Assembly: GCF_014204985.1 (NCBI RefSeq)
Contig: NZ_JACHMP010000001.1
Span: forward strand, 2,356,001-2,420,000
Direction: 5' to 3'
DNA length: 64,000 nt
Source: Streptosporangium becharense
GTDB lineage: Bacteria; Actinomycetota; Actinomycetes; Streptosporangiales; Streptosporangiaceae
Each line of letters begins with the position of its first letter. The first letter of the stretch is position 1. The translations under genes were made by a program, and so were the position numbers. This document shows positions 48,691 to 57,852 of the stretch, piece by piece. The notes beneath the pieces are model-generated. The model was not told where the DNA came from, did no database searches, and was given only the letters and a program-made list of their open reading frames with translations.

Positions 48691-49629
48691 TCAGGCGGCG
48701 GTGGCCATCTTCCGCAGCCGGGCCAGGGCGTCGCGCTCGATGCGCCGGGCACGGTCGCGGCCGATGCCGTAACGCTCGCCGACCTCGGTCAGCGTGTGCT
48801 CGCGGCCGTCCATCAGACCGTAACGCCAGCGGAGCATCTCGCGGGTCTGGCCCTCGAGCCCGGTCAGCCACTCCTCCAGGCGCTCGCGCTCCAGGATGTC
48901 CATCGCCTGCTGCTCGGGATCGGCCCACGTCTCGTCGGCGATCATGTCACCGAGCTCGGTCTCGTCCTCGTCGCCGACGCCCAGTTGGAGGGAGATGGGA
49001 TCGGCCGCCCAACGGCGGAGCTCGCGCACCCGCTCGATGGGGAGTTCGAGCACCTCGGCCAGGTCGGCGTCGGTCGGCTCCTGGTCCAGCTCCGCCAGCA
49101 TGTCGCGGCGGACCCGCATCAGCCTGGTCATCTGCTCACCGGCGTGGGTGGGCAGCCGCACCGGCCGGGCCTGCTCGTGGATGGCCCGGCCCACGGACTG
49201 GCGGATCCACCAGGTGGCATATGTGGAAAACTTGTATCCGCGCCGGTAGTCGAACTTCTCGACCGCGCGGACCAATCCCAGGTTGCCCTCCTGAACCAGG
49301 TCGATGAGGGGCATTCCCCGCCCCGAATATTTGCGCGCGACCGCCACCACAAGACGTAGATTGGCCTGGATGAATTCGTCCTTGGCCCGCCGCCCCGAAA
49401 CGGCCAGTCTCTCAAGCTCCTCATCGGCGGCGTCCGCGATCCGCGGCTCCGTCAACCCGCCGTCCAGCAACTGCTCCGCGAAGAGGCCCGCCTCGATCCG
49501 CTTGGCGAGTTCGACCTCCTCCTCCGCGGTGAGCAGGGGAACCCGCCCGATCTCCGCCAGGTAGGTTCCAAGCAGGTCCCGATCCGAGACGTGCTGATCC
49601 TGCGTCCGATTCCCCGTCGGCCTTGCCAT
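48691..49629 (-). CDS. Group 2 sigma-70 factor
   Basis: 312 residues. Region 1.2 (DLLGTYLAEIGRVPLLTAEEEVELAKRIEAG), region 2 (AKDEFIQANLRLVVAVARKYSGRGMPLIDLVQEGNLGLVRAVEKFDYRRGYKFSTYATWWIRQSV), region 3 and region 4 with the HTH LTEVGERYGIGRDRARRIERDALARL. No long N-terminal region 1.1, so it is a HrdB-related alternative (HrdD/SigB/SigC-like) factor that recognises housekeeping-type promoters. ATG at 49627-49629 with GAGG about ten bases upstream. Single-gene unit; targets not deducible. Confidence 0.93.
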   Translation of the reverse strand: MARPTGNRTQDQHVSDRDLLGTYLAEIGRVPLLTAEEEVELAKRIEAGLFAEQLLDGGLTEPRIADAADEELERLAVSGRRAKDEFIQANLRLVVAVARKYSGRGMPLIDLVQEGNLGLVRAVEKFDYRRGYKFSTYATWWIRQSVGRAIHEQARPVRLPTHAGEQMTRLMRVRRDMLAELDQEPTDADLAEVLELPIERVRELRRWAADPISLQLGVGDEDETELGDMIADETWADPEQQAMDILERERLEEWLTGLEGQTREMLRWRYGLMDGREHTLTEVGERYGIGRDRARRIERDALARLRKMATAA

Positions 49630-49843
49630 CCGATGGCACCTCGCTCCGCCTGCTTATGACATGCCCGCACGCTCGTTCAATGCCCCGTGCGTGCGGACAG
49701 GTCGCTTGACTTATCAACGGCTGGATCAGGGCAAAGATTCCCTCAAGGAGTACGCCTGGAGAATGGTTCTGAATTCCTCCTCAAGGAGGATGCCCCCCAG
49801 GTATGCCATGACAAGGCGTGCGGCTTCCCCAGGTGCCGGAGGC

Positions 49844-51013
49844 TCAAACCACCCGGCGCCCCTCCTTCCATACCTGCGTGACCAGCGGTACCCCGGGGCG
49901 GTACGCCAGATGGACGTAGGTCGGAGCGTCCAGGATCACCAGATCCGCGCTGCTCCCCACCCGCAGCGTGCCGACGTCGGCGCGGCGCAGTGCTCTGGCT
50001 CCGCCGTACGTGGCGGCTCTGACCGCCTCCAGCGGCGTCATCCGCATCTCGCGGACCGCCAGCGCCACACAGAACGGCATCGAGGAGGTGAAGGACGACC
50101 CCGGGTTGCAGTCGGTGGCCAGCGCGACCGTCACCCCGGCGTCCAGCAGGCCGCGGGCGTCCGGGTAGGGCGAGCGGGTGGAGAACTCCGCACCGGGCAG
50201 CAGGGTGGCGACCACCCCCGCCGACGACAGCGCCTCGACGTCGCCCGCGGTCAGATGGGTGCAGTGGTCGGCGGAGGCCGCACCCACCTCGGCCGCGATC
50301 CGGGCCCCCGGGCCGGGACCGAGCTGGTTGGCGTGGACGCGCGGCAACAGCCCGGCCTTCACCCCGGCCAGGAGGATCTCCCTGCTCTGGTCGGCGTCGA
50401 AGGCGCCGCGCTCGCAGAACACGTCCACCCACCGGGCGTGCGGCGCGCAGGCGTCCAGCATCTCCCCGGTGACGGTGCGGACGTAGTCGTCGGCCGAGGA
50501 CGCGTCCGGCGGCACGACGTGCGCACCCAGGTAGGTGGTCTCCTGCGTGAAACCCCGCGCGATCTCCAGAGATCGCCGTTCGTCCTGCACCGTGAGGCCG
50601 TAACCGCTCTTGATCTCGACCGTGGTGGTCCCCTGGGCGAGCATCTCGGAGACGAGGGCGGCCGTGCGGGCCGCCAGCTCGGCGTCGGTGGCGGCGCGGG
50701 TCGCCGCCACAGTGGTACGGATGCCGCCTGCCGTGTACGGGCGTCCCGCCATCCGGGCGGCGAACTCGGCCGTGCGGTCACCGGCGAAGACGAGATGGGC
50801 GTGGCTGTCGACGAAACCGGGGATCACGCAGCGTCCGGCCACGTCCACCCGCCGGTCGGCGGCCGGGACCGCCACCGCCGGCCCGACCCACACCACCCGG
50901 CCGTCCTCGATCACCAGGGCCGCGTCCTCGATCTCCTCGCGCGCCGGATCCCCGGTGTAGAGCAGGCCGATGCCGTCGAAGACGGTGCTCGCCGGCCCCT
51001 CACCGTTCCTCAT
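49844..51013 (-). CDS. hutI: Imidazolonepropionase
   Basis: 389 residues, amidohydrolase fold. Metal-binding [19 protein letters not shown], the substrate-loop [25 protein letters not shown] and ADHCTHL, and a C-terminal ATDCNPGSS. It opens imidazolone propionate to N-formimino-L-glutamate, step three of histidine degradation. The ATG at 51011-51013 ([10 protein letters not shown]) overlaps hutF by 14 bases and has GGAG upstream. Confidence 0.95.
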   Translation of the reverse strand: MRNGEGPASTVFDGIGLLYTGDPAREEIEDAALVIEDGRVVWVGPAVAVPAADRRVDVAGRCVIPGFVDSHAHLVFAGDRTAEFAARMAGRPYTAGGIRTTVAATRAATDAELAARTAALVSEMLAQGTTTVEIKSGYGLTVQDERRSLEIARGFTQETTYLGAHVVPPDASSADDYVRTVTGEMLDACAPHARWVDVFCERGAFDADQSREILLAGVKAGLLPRVHANQLGPGPGARIAAEVGAASADHCTHLTAGDVEALSSAGVVATLLPGAEFSTRSPYPDARGLLDAGVTVALATDCNPGSSFTSSMPFCVALAVREMRMTPLEAVRAATYGGARALRRADVGTLRVGSSADLVILDAPTYVHLAYRPGVPLVTQVWKEGRRVV

Positions 51014-52370
51014 GTCTCTTCTCCCCCCGCGCCTCGGCGATCGTCTCGGCGAGCATGGCGCCCACATCGCCGAGGATGTGGCGGCCCTCGGTGACCACCC
51101 GCCTGCCTCCCGACACCACCGAGTGCACGTCGGCGGCCGTCGCCGCGAAGACGACGCTCTCCACGGCGTGCCCCGGGGAGGCACCGGCCGTGCGGGCCGA
51201 GTCGAGACGCACCGACACCAGGTCGGCCCAGGCCCCCGGCACGAGCATGCCCGCGCCGGGGAAGCCGAGCGAGTCGTGCCCGGCCACGGTGGCGGCGTGC
51301 AGCAGTTCGGCGGCCGAGAAGTGGCCGCGCTGCTCGGTGGCCAGCCGCTCGTCCAGCTCGACCGCGCGGGCCTCCTCGAACATGTCGATGACCGCATGGC
51401 TGTCGGAGCCGAGCGTGATCGGCGACCCGGCGTCGAACAGCGCTCTGGCCGGGCCGATGCCGTCGGCGAGGTCGCGCTCGGTCGTGGGGCACATGCACAC
51501 GTGGGTGCGGGAGGCACCGAGCAGGGCGATGTCCACGTCCGAGACGTGCGTGGCGTGCACGGCGGTCGCCCGGGGGCCGAGCACCTCGTGCTCGGCGAGC
51601 ACCTGGACCGGGCTGGCGGCGTACATCTCCACCGCGGCGGTGTTCTCCGCCCGCTGCTCGGAGACGTGGGCGTGCAGCGGGACCGCGTGGTGCCGGGAGA
51701 ACTCGCCGACCACCGGCATCTGCTCGGCCGGGACCGCCCGCACCGAGTGCACGGCCACGCCGATCTCCACGTCCCGCTCGCTCCGGTAGTGGGAGAAGAG
51801 GCCGGCGACCCGGGCCGCCCACCTCTCGGAGTCGCCGTCGCCGAAGCGCAACTGGACGCCGCTCAGCGGGGTGTGGATGCCACCGGTCAGGTAACAGGCG
51901 TCCAGCAACGCGATCCGCAGGCCCGCCTCGCGCGCCGCCTGAATGAGGGCGTGTCCCATGGCGTTCGGGTCGTCGTACGGTGTGCCGCCGGGGGCGTGGT
52001 GAAGGTAGTGGAACTCCCCGACGCAGGTGATCCCGGCCAGCGCCATCTCGGCGTAGACGGCCCTGGCCAGCCTGAGGTAGGAGTCGGGATCGAGCGTGCC
52101 CGCCACCCCGTACATCTGCTCGCGCCAGGTCCAGAAGGTGCCCTTCTCCCGCTGCGTCGCCCCGCGCAGGACCCGGTGGAAGGCGTGGGAGTGGGCGTTG
52201 GCCAGCCCCGGCAGGGTCAGCCCGGCGAGCCGCACCGCCCCGGCGGGCGGGTCGGCCACGCCGGGGACGACTTCAGCGATCATGGAGCCCTCGACCTTGA
52301 CGAGGACCCCGGCGACGACCTCGCCCGGCGGCAGCCAGGCCAGCTCGCACCAGTAGTTCACCGCGTGCAC
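51000..52370 (-). CDS. hutF: Formimidoylglutamate deiminase
   Basis: 456 residues, amidohydrolase fold. [20 protein letters not shown] gives the HxH metal ligands; [42 protein letters not shown] and [24 protein letters not shown] complete the HutF pattern. Converts N-formimino-glutamate to N-formyl-glutamate with loss of ammonia. GTG at 52368-52370 (VHAVNYWCE) with GGAGG upstream; it overlaps the M20 gene by 13 bases. Confidence 0.94.
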   Translation of the reverse strand: MHAVNYWCELAWLPPGEVVAGVLVKVEGSMIAEVVPGVADPPAGAVRLAGLTLPGLANAHSHAFHRVLRGATQREKGTFWTWREQMYGVAGTLDPDSYLRLARAVYAEMALAGITCVGEFHYLHHAPGGTPYDDPNAMGHALIQAAREAGLRIALLDACYLTGGIHTPLSGVQLRFGDGDSERWAARVAGLFSHYRSERDVEIGVAVHSVRAVPAEQMPVVGEFSRHHAVPLHAHVSEQRAENTAAVEMYAASPVQVLAEHEVLGPRATAVHATHVSDVDIALLGASRTHVCMCPTTERDLADGIGPARALFDAGSPITLGSDSHAVIDMFEEARAVELDERLATEQRGHFSAAELLHAATVAGHDSLGFPGAGMLVPGAWADLVSVRLDSARTAGASPGHAVESVVFAATAADVHSVVSGGRRVVTEGRHILGDVGAMLAETIAEARGEKRHEER

Positions 52371-53533
52371 AGATCCTCCAAGACCGAGGCGAGAGCCGCC
52401 ACCCCCGCGTGACAGTCGTCCGCCTCGGCGTGTTCGTCCGGGGAGTGAGAGATTCCCGTCGGATTGCGGACGAACACCATCGCGCTCGGCACGCCCGCGG
52501 ACGCGAGGATTCCTGCGTCGTGCCCGGCCCCGGTCGGCAGGGCCGGTGCTCCTCCGGCCGCGGCGGCGACCCGCTCCCTGAGCGCCACGTCGAAGTCGAC
52601 GACCGGGGTCCACGACTCGGCGGTGACCTCGGCGCCGGAGAACTCGGTCAGCTCGGCGACCAGCGCCCCGACCTCGGCCTCGTCACCGCCCCGGGCGTCC
52701 AGCCAGGCGGCGACCAGGCCGGGGACCGCGTTGGCGTTGTTCGGCGACACGCGGACCTTGCCGAAGGTGGCGACCACCCCGCGGCGTTCCGCGGCCTGAC
52801 GGGCGTGCAGGACGGTCCGGGCGAAGGGCAGCATCGGGTCGTCGCGGTCGGCCAGGAGCGTGGTGCCCGCGTGGTTGGCCTGGCCGTGGAAGTCGAAACG
52901 CCAGCGACCGTGCGGCCAGATGGCCGACGCGACGCCGACCGGCGCGCCGCGGTGGACGAGGCCCCGGCCCTGCTCGACGTGGAGCTCGACGAAGACGCCG
53001 ACGTGTCGCAGGGTTTCGTCGTCGCGGCCCAGCGCGTCCGGATCGCGGCCGGCCCGGCGCAGCACCTCGGCCAGCGAGTCGCCCCCGTCGTCGAGAAGGG
53101 CCCGTGCCCGGTCGGGGTCGAGGAGGCCGGTCAGCAGGCGGGAGCCGACGCAGGGGACGCCGAACCGGGCCCCCTCCTCGTCGGTGAAGCAGGCCACTCC
53201 CAGCGGACGGCCGGGCCGGACGCCGCGGGCCCGCAGCAGGTCGAGGGCGGCGAAGGCCGACACCACGCCGAGTGGGCCGTCGAAGGCGCCACCCTGCCGG
53301 ACCGAGTCGAGATGGCTGCCGGTGACCACCCCCGGCCGGGCCGACGGGTCACCCCACCAGGCCCAGAGGTTGCCGTTGCGATCCTCCCGCAGGTCGAGGC
53401 CGCGCCGGGCGGCCTCCTGACGGAACCACAGCCGTAGCTCCATGTCGGCGGGTGACCACGCGTCGCGCAGGTAGCCCCCGGTCCGGGCGTCACGTCCGAG
53501 GTGCTCGATGGCACCCCACATCTCGTCGAACAC
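52358..53533 (-). CDS. M20-family amidohydrolase (allantoate amidohydrolase type)
   Basis: About 391 residues of the M20 hydantoinase/carbamoylase/allantoate amidohydrolase group: VTGSHLDSVRQGGAFDGPLGVVSAF, ACFTDEEGARFGVPCVGSRLLTG, VELHVEQGRGL, GQANHAGTT and AGHDAGILA. It is known as a steady member of actinobacterial hut clusters that lack hutG, so it probably takes the last step, N-formyl-glutamate to glutamate (inference). The GTG at 53531-53533 gives MFDEMW; GGAGG abuts it directly, so initiation at the ATG four codons later (53521) is possible. A palindrome lies 13-28 bp upstream. Confidence 0.85.
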   Translation of the reverse strand: MFDEMWGAIEHLGRDARTGGYLRDAWSPADMELRLWFRQEAARRGLDLREDRNGNLWAWWGDPSARPGVVTGSHLDSVRQGGAFDGPLGVVSAFAALDLLRARGVRPGRPLGVACFTDEEGARFGVPCVGSRLLTGLLDPDRARALLDDGGDSLAEVLRRAGRDPDALGRDDETLRHVGVFVELHVEQGRGLVHRGAPVGVASAIWPHGRWRFDFHGQANHAGTTLLADRDDPMLPFARTVLHARQAAERRGVVATFGKVRVSPNNANAVPGLVAAWLDARGGDEAEVGALVAELTEFSGAEVTAESWTPVVDFDVALRERVAAAAGGAPALPTGAGHDAGILASAGVPSAMVFVRNPTGISHSPDEHAEADDCHAGVAALASVLEDLCTR

Positions 53534-53545
53534 CCTCCCATTATG

Positions 53546-53561
53546 TGAATGAAACCATTCA
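53546..53561. promoter_or_regulatory. Probable hut operator (copy 1)
   Basis: TGAATGAAACCATTCA: TGAATG-N4-CATTCA, just upstream of the M20-hutF-hutI operon. Same arms and spacer length as the site before hutU (57393-57410). Confidence 0.6.
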
Positions 53562-53641
53562 TTGGCGAGCCCGGAGTCCCCTGCTTCCGGCGCGGGCCCC
53601 GCCCGCGCCTCGACCACGTCCCGCATGGACCGGCGCCGCCG

Positions 53642-53695
53642 GGCGGAACGGTGGCGCGGGGCGGAACGGTGGCGCGGGGCGGAACGGTGGCGCGG
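53642..53695. repeat. Three copies of an 18-bp tandem repeat
   Basis: GGCGGAACGGTGGCGCGG repeated exactly from 53642, 53660 and 53678, in the 270-bp gap between the SDR gene and the M20 gene. The rest of this gap is a run of GGCCGG-rich sequence without a gene. Confidence 0.9.
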
Positions 53696-53801
53696 GTGGG
53701 ACGTGCTCCGCTGAGGCGGCCCGGCCGGAGCCGTCCTGCCGGGAAAGCCTCCGCCGGCCGGGGCCGTCCGGCCGGGAGAACCTGAGCCGGCCGAGGCGGG
53801 C

Positions 53802-54488
53802 TCAGTTGGGGGAACCCCCGGCCGGCCGGACCGTGATCTCGGTGATGTGGGCGTCGGGGGTGGCGGTCACGGCGGCCACCACCGCCCGCGCCACCGAGTC
53901 GGGGGCGAGATACTTCTCCGGCTCGTAGGCACCGCCCTCCTGGGCACGCAGCCCCCGCTGCATGTCGGTGTCGGACCGCCCCGGATAGACCGTGGTCACC
54001 CGGAGCTCCCGTTCCTCCAGGCGGAGCCCGTCGGCGAAGGCGCGCAGCGCGAACTTGCTGGCCGAGTAGGACGTCCAGGCGGGGTTGGCCCGCTGCCCCG
54101 ACCCCGAGTTGATCAGCACCACGTGCCCACGGGCGGCGCGCAGCGCGGGCAGCAGCAACCGGGTCAGCTCGGCCACCGCGACGACGTTGACCTCCATCGT
54201 GCGCCGCCACACCTCGGCCGGGGTCTCCTCGATCCGGCCCAGGGTCATCACGCCCGCGCTGTGCACCAGCACGTCGAGCCGGTCGATCCCGGCGACGTCG
54301 GCCCCGGTGACGGAGGTGAGCTCCACCGGCCAGGGTCGCGCGCCCGAGAGCTCCGCGCACATCGCGGCCAGCGCCTCGGCGTCACGGCCGCCGAGCAGCA
54401 CGTCGTACGTCGGGGCGAGGGCCCGCGCGACGGCGGCCCCGATCCCCCGGGAGGCTCCGGTCACCAGCGCGGTCGGGCGTGCAGACAT
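53802..54488 (-). CDS. Short-chain dehydrogenase/reductase
   Basis: 228 residues. Cofactor motif TGASRGIGAAVARAL, HSAGVMTLG (NAG-equivalent), the catalytic Ser in VLINSGSGQ and YSASK (Tyr/Lys). Substrate unknown. It lies among hut genes but has no established role in histidine degradation. ATG at 54486-54488 preferred over a GTG three codons upstream. Confidence 0.88.
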   Translation of the reverse strand: MSARPTALVTGASRGIGAAVARALAPTYDVLLGGRDAEALAAMCAELSGARPWPVELTSVTGADVAGIDRLDVLVHSAGVMTLGRIEETPAEVWRRTMEVNVVAVAELTRLLLPALRAARGHVVLINSGSGQRANPAWTSYSASKFALRAFADGLRLEERELRVTTVYPGRSDTDMQRGLRAQEGGAYEPEKYLAPDSVARAVVAAVTATPDAHITEITVRPAGGSPN

Positions 54489-54545
54489 GCCGATCACCCT
54501 ACTCGGGGCGGGACACGACCGATCCTGCGCCTACGGCCTCCGGCC

Positions 54546-54647
54546 CGATGCCGGCCCCGATGCCGATGCCGATGCCGGTGCCGGTGCCGGTGCCGACCCC
54601 GATGCCGGCCCCGGCACCAACGGCGACGGCGACGGCGACGGCGACGG
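54546..54647. repeat. Hexanucleotide microsatellite
   Basis: Consecutive runs of GATGCC, GGTGCC and GGCGAC hexamers (for example three or four in a row near 54560-54590 and 54620-54647), in the 287-bp gap between SDR and rpiR. GGGCTGGACGG repeats follow at about 54690-54730. No gene in this gap. Confidence 0.85.
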
Positions 54648-54775
54648 CCCTGCGCCGACCGGTGGGCTCGATCGAACGGGGCGCCGGCCAGCCGGGCTGG
54701 ACGGGCCAGACGGGCTGGACGGGCTGCCGGTCGGTGGGCCGGGCCCCCGGAAGGCGCTCCCGCGCGTCCTCGCCG

Positions 54776-55600
54776 TCAGTCGAGATGGTCGGTGAAGACC
54801 CCGGCCTGGTCGATCATCCGCTCGTACTCCTCCAGCCGGGCCTGCGTCCGCAGCGGCGCCGCGTCGGCCATCGCCTCCACCAGCACCATGGCCAGCGCCA
54901 GCGGTGCGGCGTGCGAGTCGAAGACCAGGCGCTCGCCGACGGGTGCGGCGAGGATCTCGTCGGCCTCGAAGGGCACGTCCCGCCGGTCGGTGATCACCGC
55001 TGTGCGCAGGCCGAGGTCACGCGAGGTCCGCAGGGCCTGCACCGCCTCGGCCGGGTAGCGGGGCAGGATCACCGCGACCAGCCAGCCGGCCCCCGCCCGG
55101 CGGGCGGCGTGCAGGCCGTCCGCCAGCTCGGAGCCACCGTGGGTCAGCAGCCGGACGTCGGGGTGGATGCGGCGGGCGAAGTAGGCGAACGTGGTGGCCA
55201 GCCCGCTCGACACCCGCAGGCCCAGCACCGGCAGCGGTTCGCACCCGGCCAGCTTGGTGCCCAGGTCCGTGACATCGGAGGGGTCGTTCAGGCTCTCGCG
55301 CACCGCACGCAGGTTCTCGATCTCGACGTCGATCGCGGCCTGCAGGTCGTTGGCCCCCGACGGGCCGCGTCCGCCCACGACGAGAGGCCGCAGCGCCTGC
55401 TTGAGCTCGGGGTACCCGGCGAAACCGAGCGACATGGCGAACCTCGTGACCGACGGCTGGCTCACCCCGGCCCGGTCGGCCAGCTCCACGCTGGACAGGA
55501 AGACGGCCTCCGACAGGTGGTCGCCGATGTAACGGGCGATGCGCCGTTGCACGGGCGAGAGCCGCCGGCCCTCCAGAAGCTGATCGAGTCCGTCCCCCAC
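54776..55600 (-). CDS. RpiR-family regulator with SIS domain
   Basis: 274 residues. N-terminal HTH_6 (LSPVQRRIARYIGDHLSEAVFLSSVELADRAGVSQPSVTRFAMSLGFAGYPELKQAL) and a C-terminal SIS domain (LPVLGLRVSSGLATTFAYFARRI, GAGWLVAVILPRYPAEAVQALR). RpiR proteins usually sense a phosphorylated sugar, but members in hut clusters are known. The GTG at 55598-55600 is chosen because GGAGGGGG lies four bases upstream. Located between hut genes and the only regulator there, so it is the best candidate for the TGAATG-N4-CATTCA sites. Confidence 0.9.
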   Translation of the reverse strand: MGDGLDQLLEGRRLSPVQRRIARYIGDHLSEAVFLSSVELADRAGVSQPSVTRFAMSLGFAGYPELKQALRPLVVGGRGPSGANDLQAAIDVEIENLRAVRESLNDPSDVTDLGTKLAGCEPLPVLGLRVSSGLATTFAYFARRIHPDVRLLTHGGSELADGLHAARRAGAGWLVAVILPRYPAEAVQALRTSRDLGLRTAVITDRRDVPFEADEILAAPVGERLVFDSHAAPLALAMVLVEAMADAAPLRTQARLEEYERMIDQAGVFTDHLD

Positions 55601-55716
55601 GCCCCCTCCAACCTCCCGGCCGCCCACGGGCATTCCCGCCGTCCCGCCCCGGTGTCGTTCATACACCGGGACGGGACGGAACGGGAGCGAGGGGTGCGGA
55701 TTCACCTCCGGCGGGG

Positions 55717-57372
55717 TCAGGACTCGCGCATCGGGACGCGGACGCCCCGCTCCTCCGCGACGCTGACGGCCTCGTCGTAGCCGGCGTCGACGTGGCGGAT
55801 CACACCGGTGCCGGGGTCGTTGGTGAGGACCCGGTTGAGCTTCTCGGCGCCGAGCCTGGTGCCGTCCGCCACGGTGACCTGACCGGCGTGGATGGACCGG
55901 CCGATGCCGACACCGCCCCCGTGGTGGATGGAGACCCAGGCCGCGCCGGAGGCCACGTTGAGCATCGCGTTCAGCAGCGGCCAGTCGGCGATCGCGTCGG
56001 AGCCGTCGGCCATGCCCTCGGTCTCGCGGTACGGGCTGGCGACGCTGCCGCAGTCGAGGTGGTCGCGGCCGATCACCAGCGGTGCCTCGATCTCCCCGGA
56101 GGCCACCATGTCGTTGAAACGCTCGCCGGCCAGGTGCCGTTCGCCGTAGCCGAGCCAGCAGATGCGGGCGGGCAACCCCTGGAAGTGGACCTTCTCCCCG
56201 GCCAGGCGGATCCACCGGGTCAGCGGTTCGTTGTCCGGGAAGAGCTCGCAGATCGCCTGGTCGGTCCTGGCGATGTCGGCGGCCGACCCGGACAGCGCGG
56301 CCCACCGGAAGGGACCCTTGCCCTCGCAGAACAGCGGCCGGATGTAGGCGGGCACGAAGCCCGGGAAGTCGAAGGCCCGGGTGTAACCCGCCAGCTTGGC
56401 CTCGCCCCGGATGGAGTTGCCGTAGTCGAAGACCTCGGCCCCGGCGTCCCGGAAGCCGACCATGGCCTCCACATGCCTGGCCATGGACTCGCGGGCCCTG
56501 TGGGTGAACCCCGCCGGGTCCTTCTCTCGCTCGTCGGCCATGTCGTCGAAGGCCATGCCCGCCGGAAGGTACATCAGCGGGTCGTGCGCGGAGGTCTGGT
56601 CGGTGACGATGTCGATCTCGGCACCCCTGCGCAGCAGTTCGGGCACGGCTTCCGCCGCGTTGGCCCGCACACCGATGCTCAGCGGAACACGCCGGTCGCG
56701 GGCGTCGTACGCCAGGCGGAGCGCCTCGTCGAGGTCGGCGGCCCGCACGTCGAGGTAACGGTGCTCGATCCGCCGGTCGATCGACCTGGGGTCGCAGTCG
56801 ATGCAGATCACCACGCCGCCGTTCATGGTCACGGCGAGCGGCTGGGCACCGCCCATACCGCCGAGGCCGGCGGTCAACGTGATCGTCCCGGCCAGGCTGC
56901 CGCCGAACCGCTTGGCGGCCACCGCGCTGAAGGTCTCGTAGGTGCCCTGCAGGATGCCCTGGGTGCCGATGTAGATCCATGATCCGGCCGTCATCTGCCC
57001 GTACATGGTCAGGCCGGCGGCCTCCAGGCGCCGGAACTCCTCCCAGTCGGCCCAGTCGGGCACCAGGTTGGAGTTGGCGATGAGCACCCGCGGCGCCCAC
57101 TCGTGCGTGCGGAACACCCCGACGGGACGACCCGACTGCACCAGCAGCGTCTCGTCGCCCTCAAGGGTGGTCAGGGTGCGGGTGATGGCCTCGAAGGAGC
57201 GCCAGTCACGCGCGGCCTTCCCCGAACCGCCGTAGACGACGAGCTGCTCCGGATGCTCGGCCACCTCCGGGTCCAGGTTGTTCTGGATCATCCGGAGCGC
57301 CGCCTCCTGCGGCCACCCCTTGGCGGTGAGCGTGGTACCGCGCGGCGCGCGCACAACCCGGTTGCCGGTCAT
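55717..57372 (-). CDS. hutU: Urocanate hydratase
   Basis: 551 residues. [23 protein letters not shown] (NAD binding), [16 protein letters not shown], and [20 protein letters not shown] with the active-site Cys are all present. Converts urocanate to imidazolone propionate, step two of histidine degradation. ATG at 57370-57372 with GGAGG seven bases upstream. It has its own operator-like palindrome 21-38 bp upstream. No hutH is in the window. Confidence 0.97.
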   Translation of the reverse strand: MTGNRVVRAPRGTTLTAKGWPQEAALRMIQNNLDPEVAEHPEQLVVYGGSGKAARDWRSFEAITRTLTTLEGDETLLVQSGRPVGVFRTHEWAPRVLIANSNLVPDWADWEEFRRLEAAGLTMYGQMTAGSWIYIGTQGILQGTYETFSAVAAKRFGGSLAGTITLTAGLGGMGGAQPLAVTMNGGVVICIDCDPRSIDRRIEHRYLDVRAADLDEALRLAYDARDRRVPLSIGVRANAAEAVPELLRRGAEIDIVTDQTSAHDPLMYLPAGMAFDDMADEREKDPAGFTHRARESMARHVEAMVGFRDAGAEVFDYGNSIRGEAKLAGYTRAFDFPGFVPAYIRPLFCEGKGPFRWAALSGSAADIARTDQAICELFPDNEPLTRWIRLAGEKVHFQGLPARICWLGYGERHLAGERFNDMVASGEIEAPLVIGRDHLDCGSVASPYRETEGMADGSDAIADWPLLNAMLNVASGAAWVSIHHGGGVGIGRSIHAGQVTVADGTRLGAEKLNRVLTNDPGTGVIRHVDAGYDEAVSVAEERGVRVPMRES

Positions 57373-57852
57373 GCCCGACCTCCCCATCAGGAATGAATGA
57401 ACGCATTCATATTTGTCACCTGGAGGCCACAGGTCAACCCGGAGCAAGGGGGGTGCCGCGGGCGACAGGCCCGGACACCCCCCTCGCGGGAGCCGTCACG
57501 ATCAACACACCCGATCCTCGCCCCGCACGGACGGGGATCGGAAGATCGGATTCGGCACGCGCCCGATGGGCGCCCCGTGCGAAGGAGAGGCTCCGCACAG
57601 GCGGGGATGCCCCGATCCACTGAGCGACGAACCAGGTAATCGACCTTATGTCCGAATCATTCCCCTATGGTCGATGTGAATTTGCATGATTCAGCCCAAA
57701 GCGCGAAGAGACATCCACTCCTGGGAAGGCGGAAACCGCGCTCCGCCGGCCCGGATCGGGTCGTCGGCGGGCACCAGACGCCCCCGGCGCCGGACGGCGG
57801 CGCGAATCACACGGCCCGGTGATGGACCCGCGGTGCGACCGGGCGGCCCGGG
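57373..57852. other. 480-bp gap with hutU control region
   Basis: No gene supported. The hutU-proximal 40 bp hold the operator. Beyond 57600 there is a slightly AT-richer stretch (57640-57710) with no clear promoter pair, then sequence leading to the convergent end of the ABC exporter gene, which reads toward hutU on the same strand; its terminator is not obvious. Confidence 0.45.
57393..57410. promoter_or_regulatory. Probable hut operator (copy 2)
   Basis: ATGAATGAACGCATTCAT: perfect 7-bp arms ATGAATG/CATTCAT with a 4-bp spacer, 21 bp upstream of the hutU start. The inner TGAATG-N4-CATTCA is shared with 53546-53561. Confidence 0.65.

Noticed and set aside
51000-51822. Open frames within hutF in other frames, and the long upstream extensions of trmD, khpA, rnhB, amtB, rpiR and FadR genes
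   Set aside because: They are shadow or read-through frames in high-GC DNA; starts were moved to sites with ribosome-binding sequences and family-consistent N-termini.
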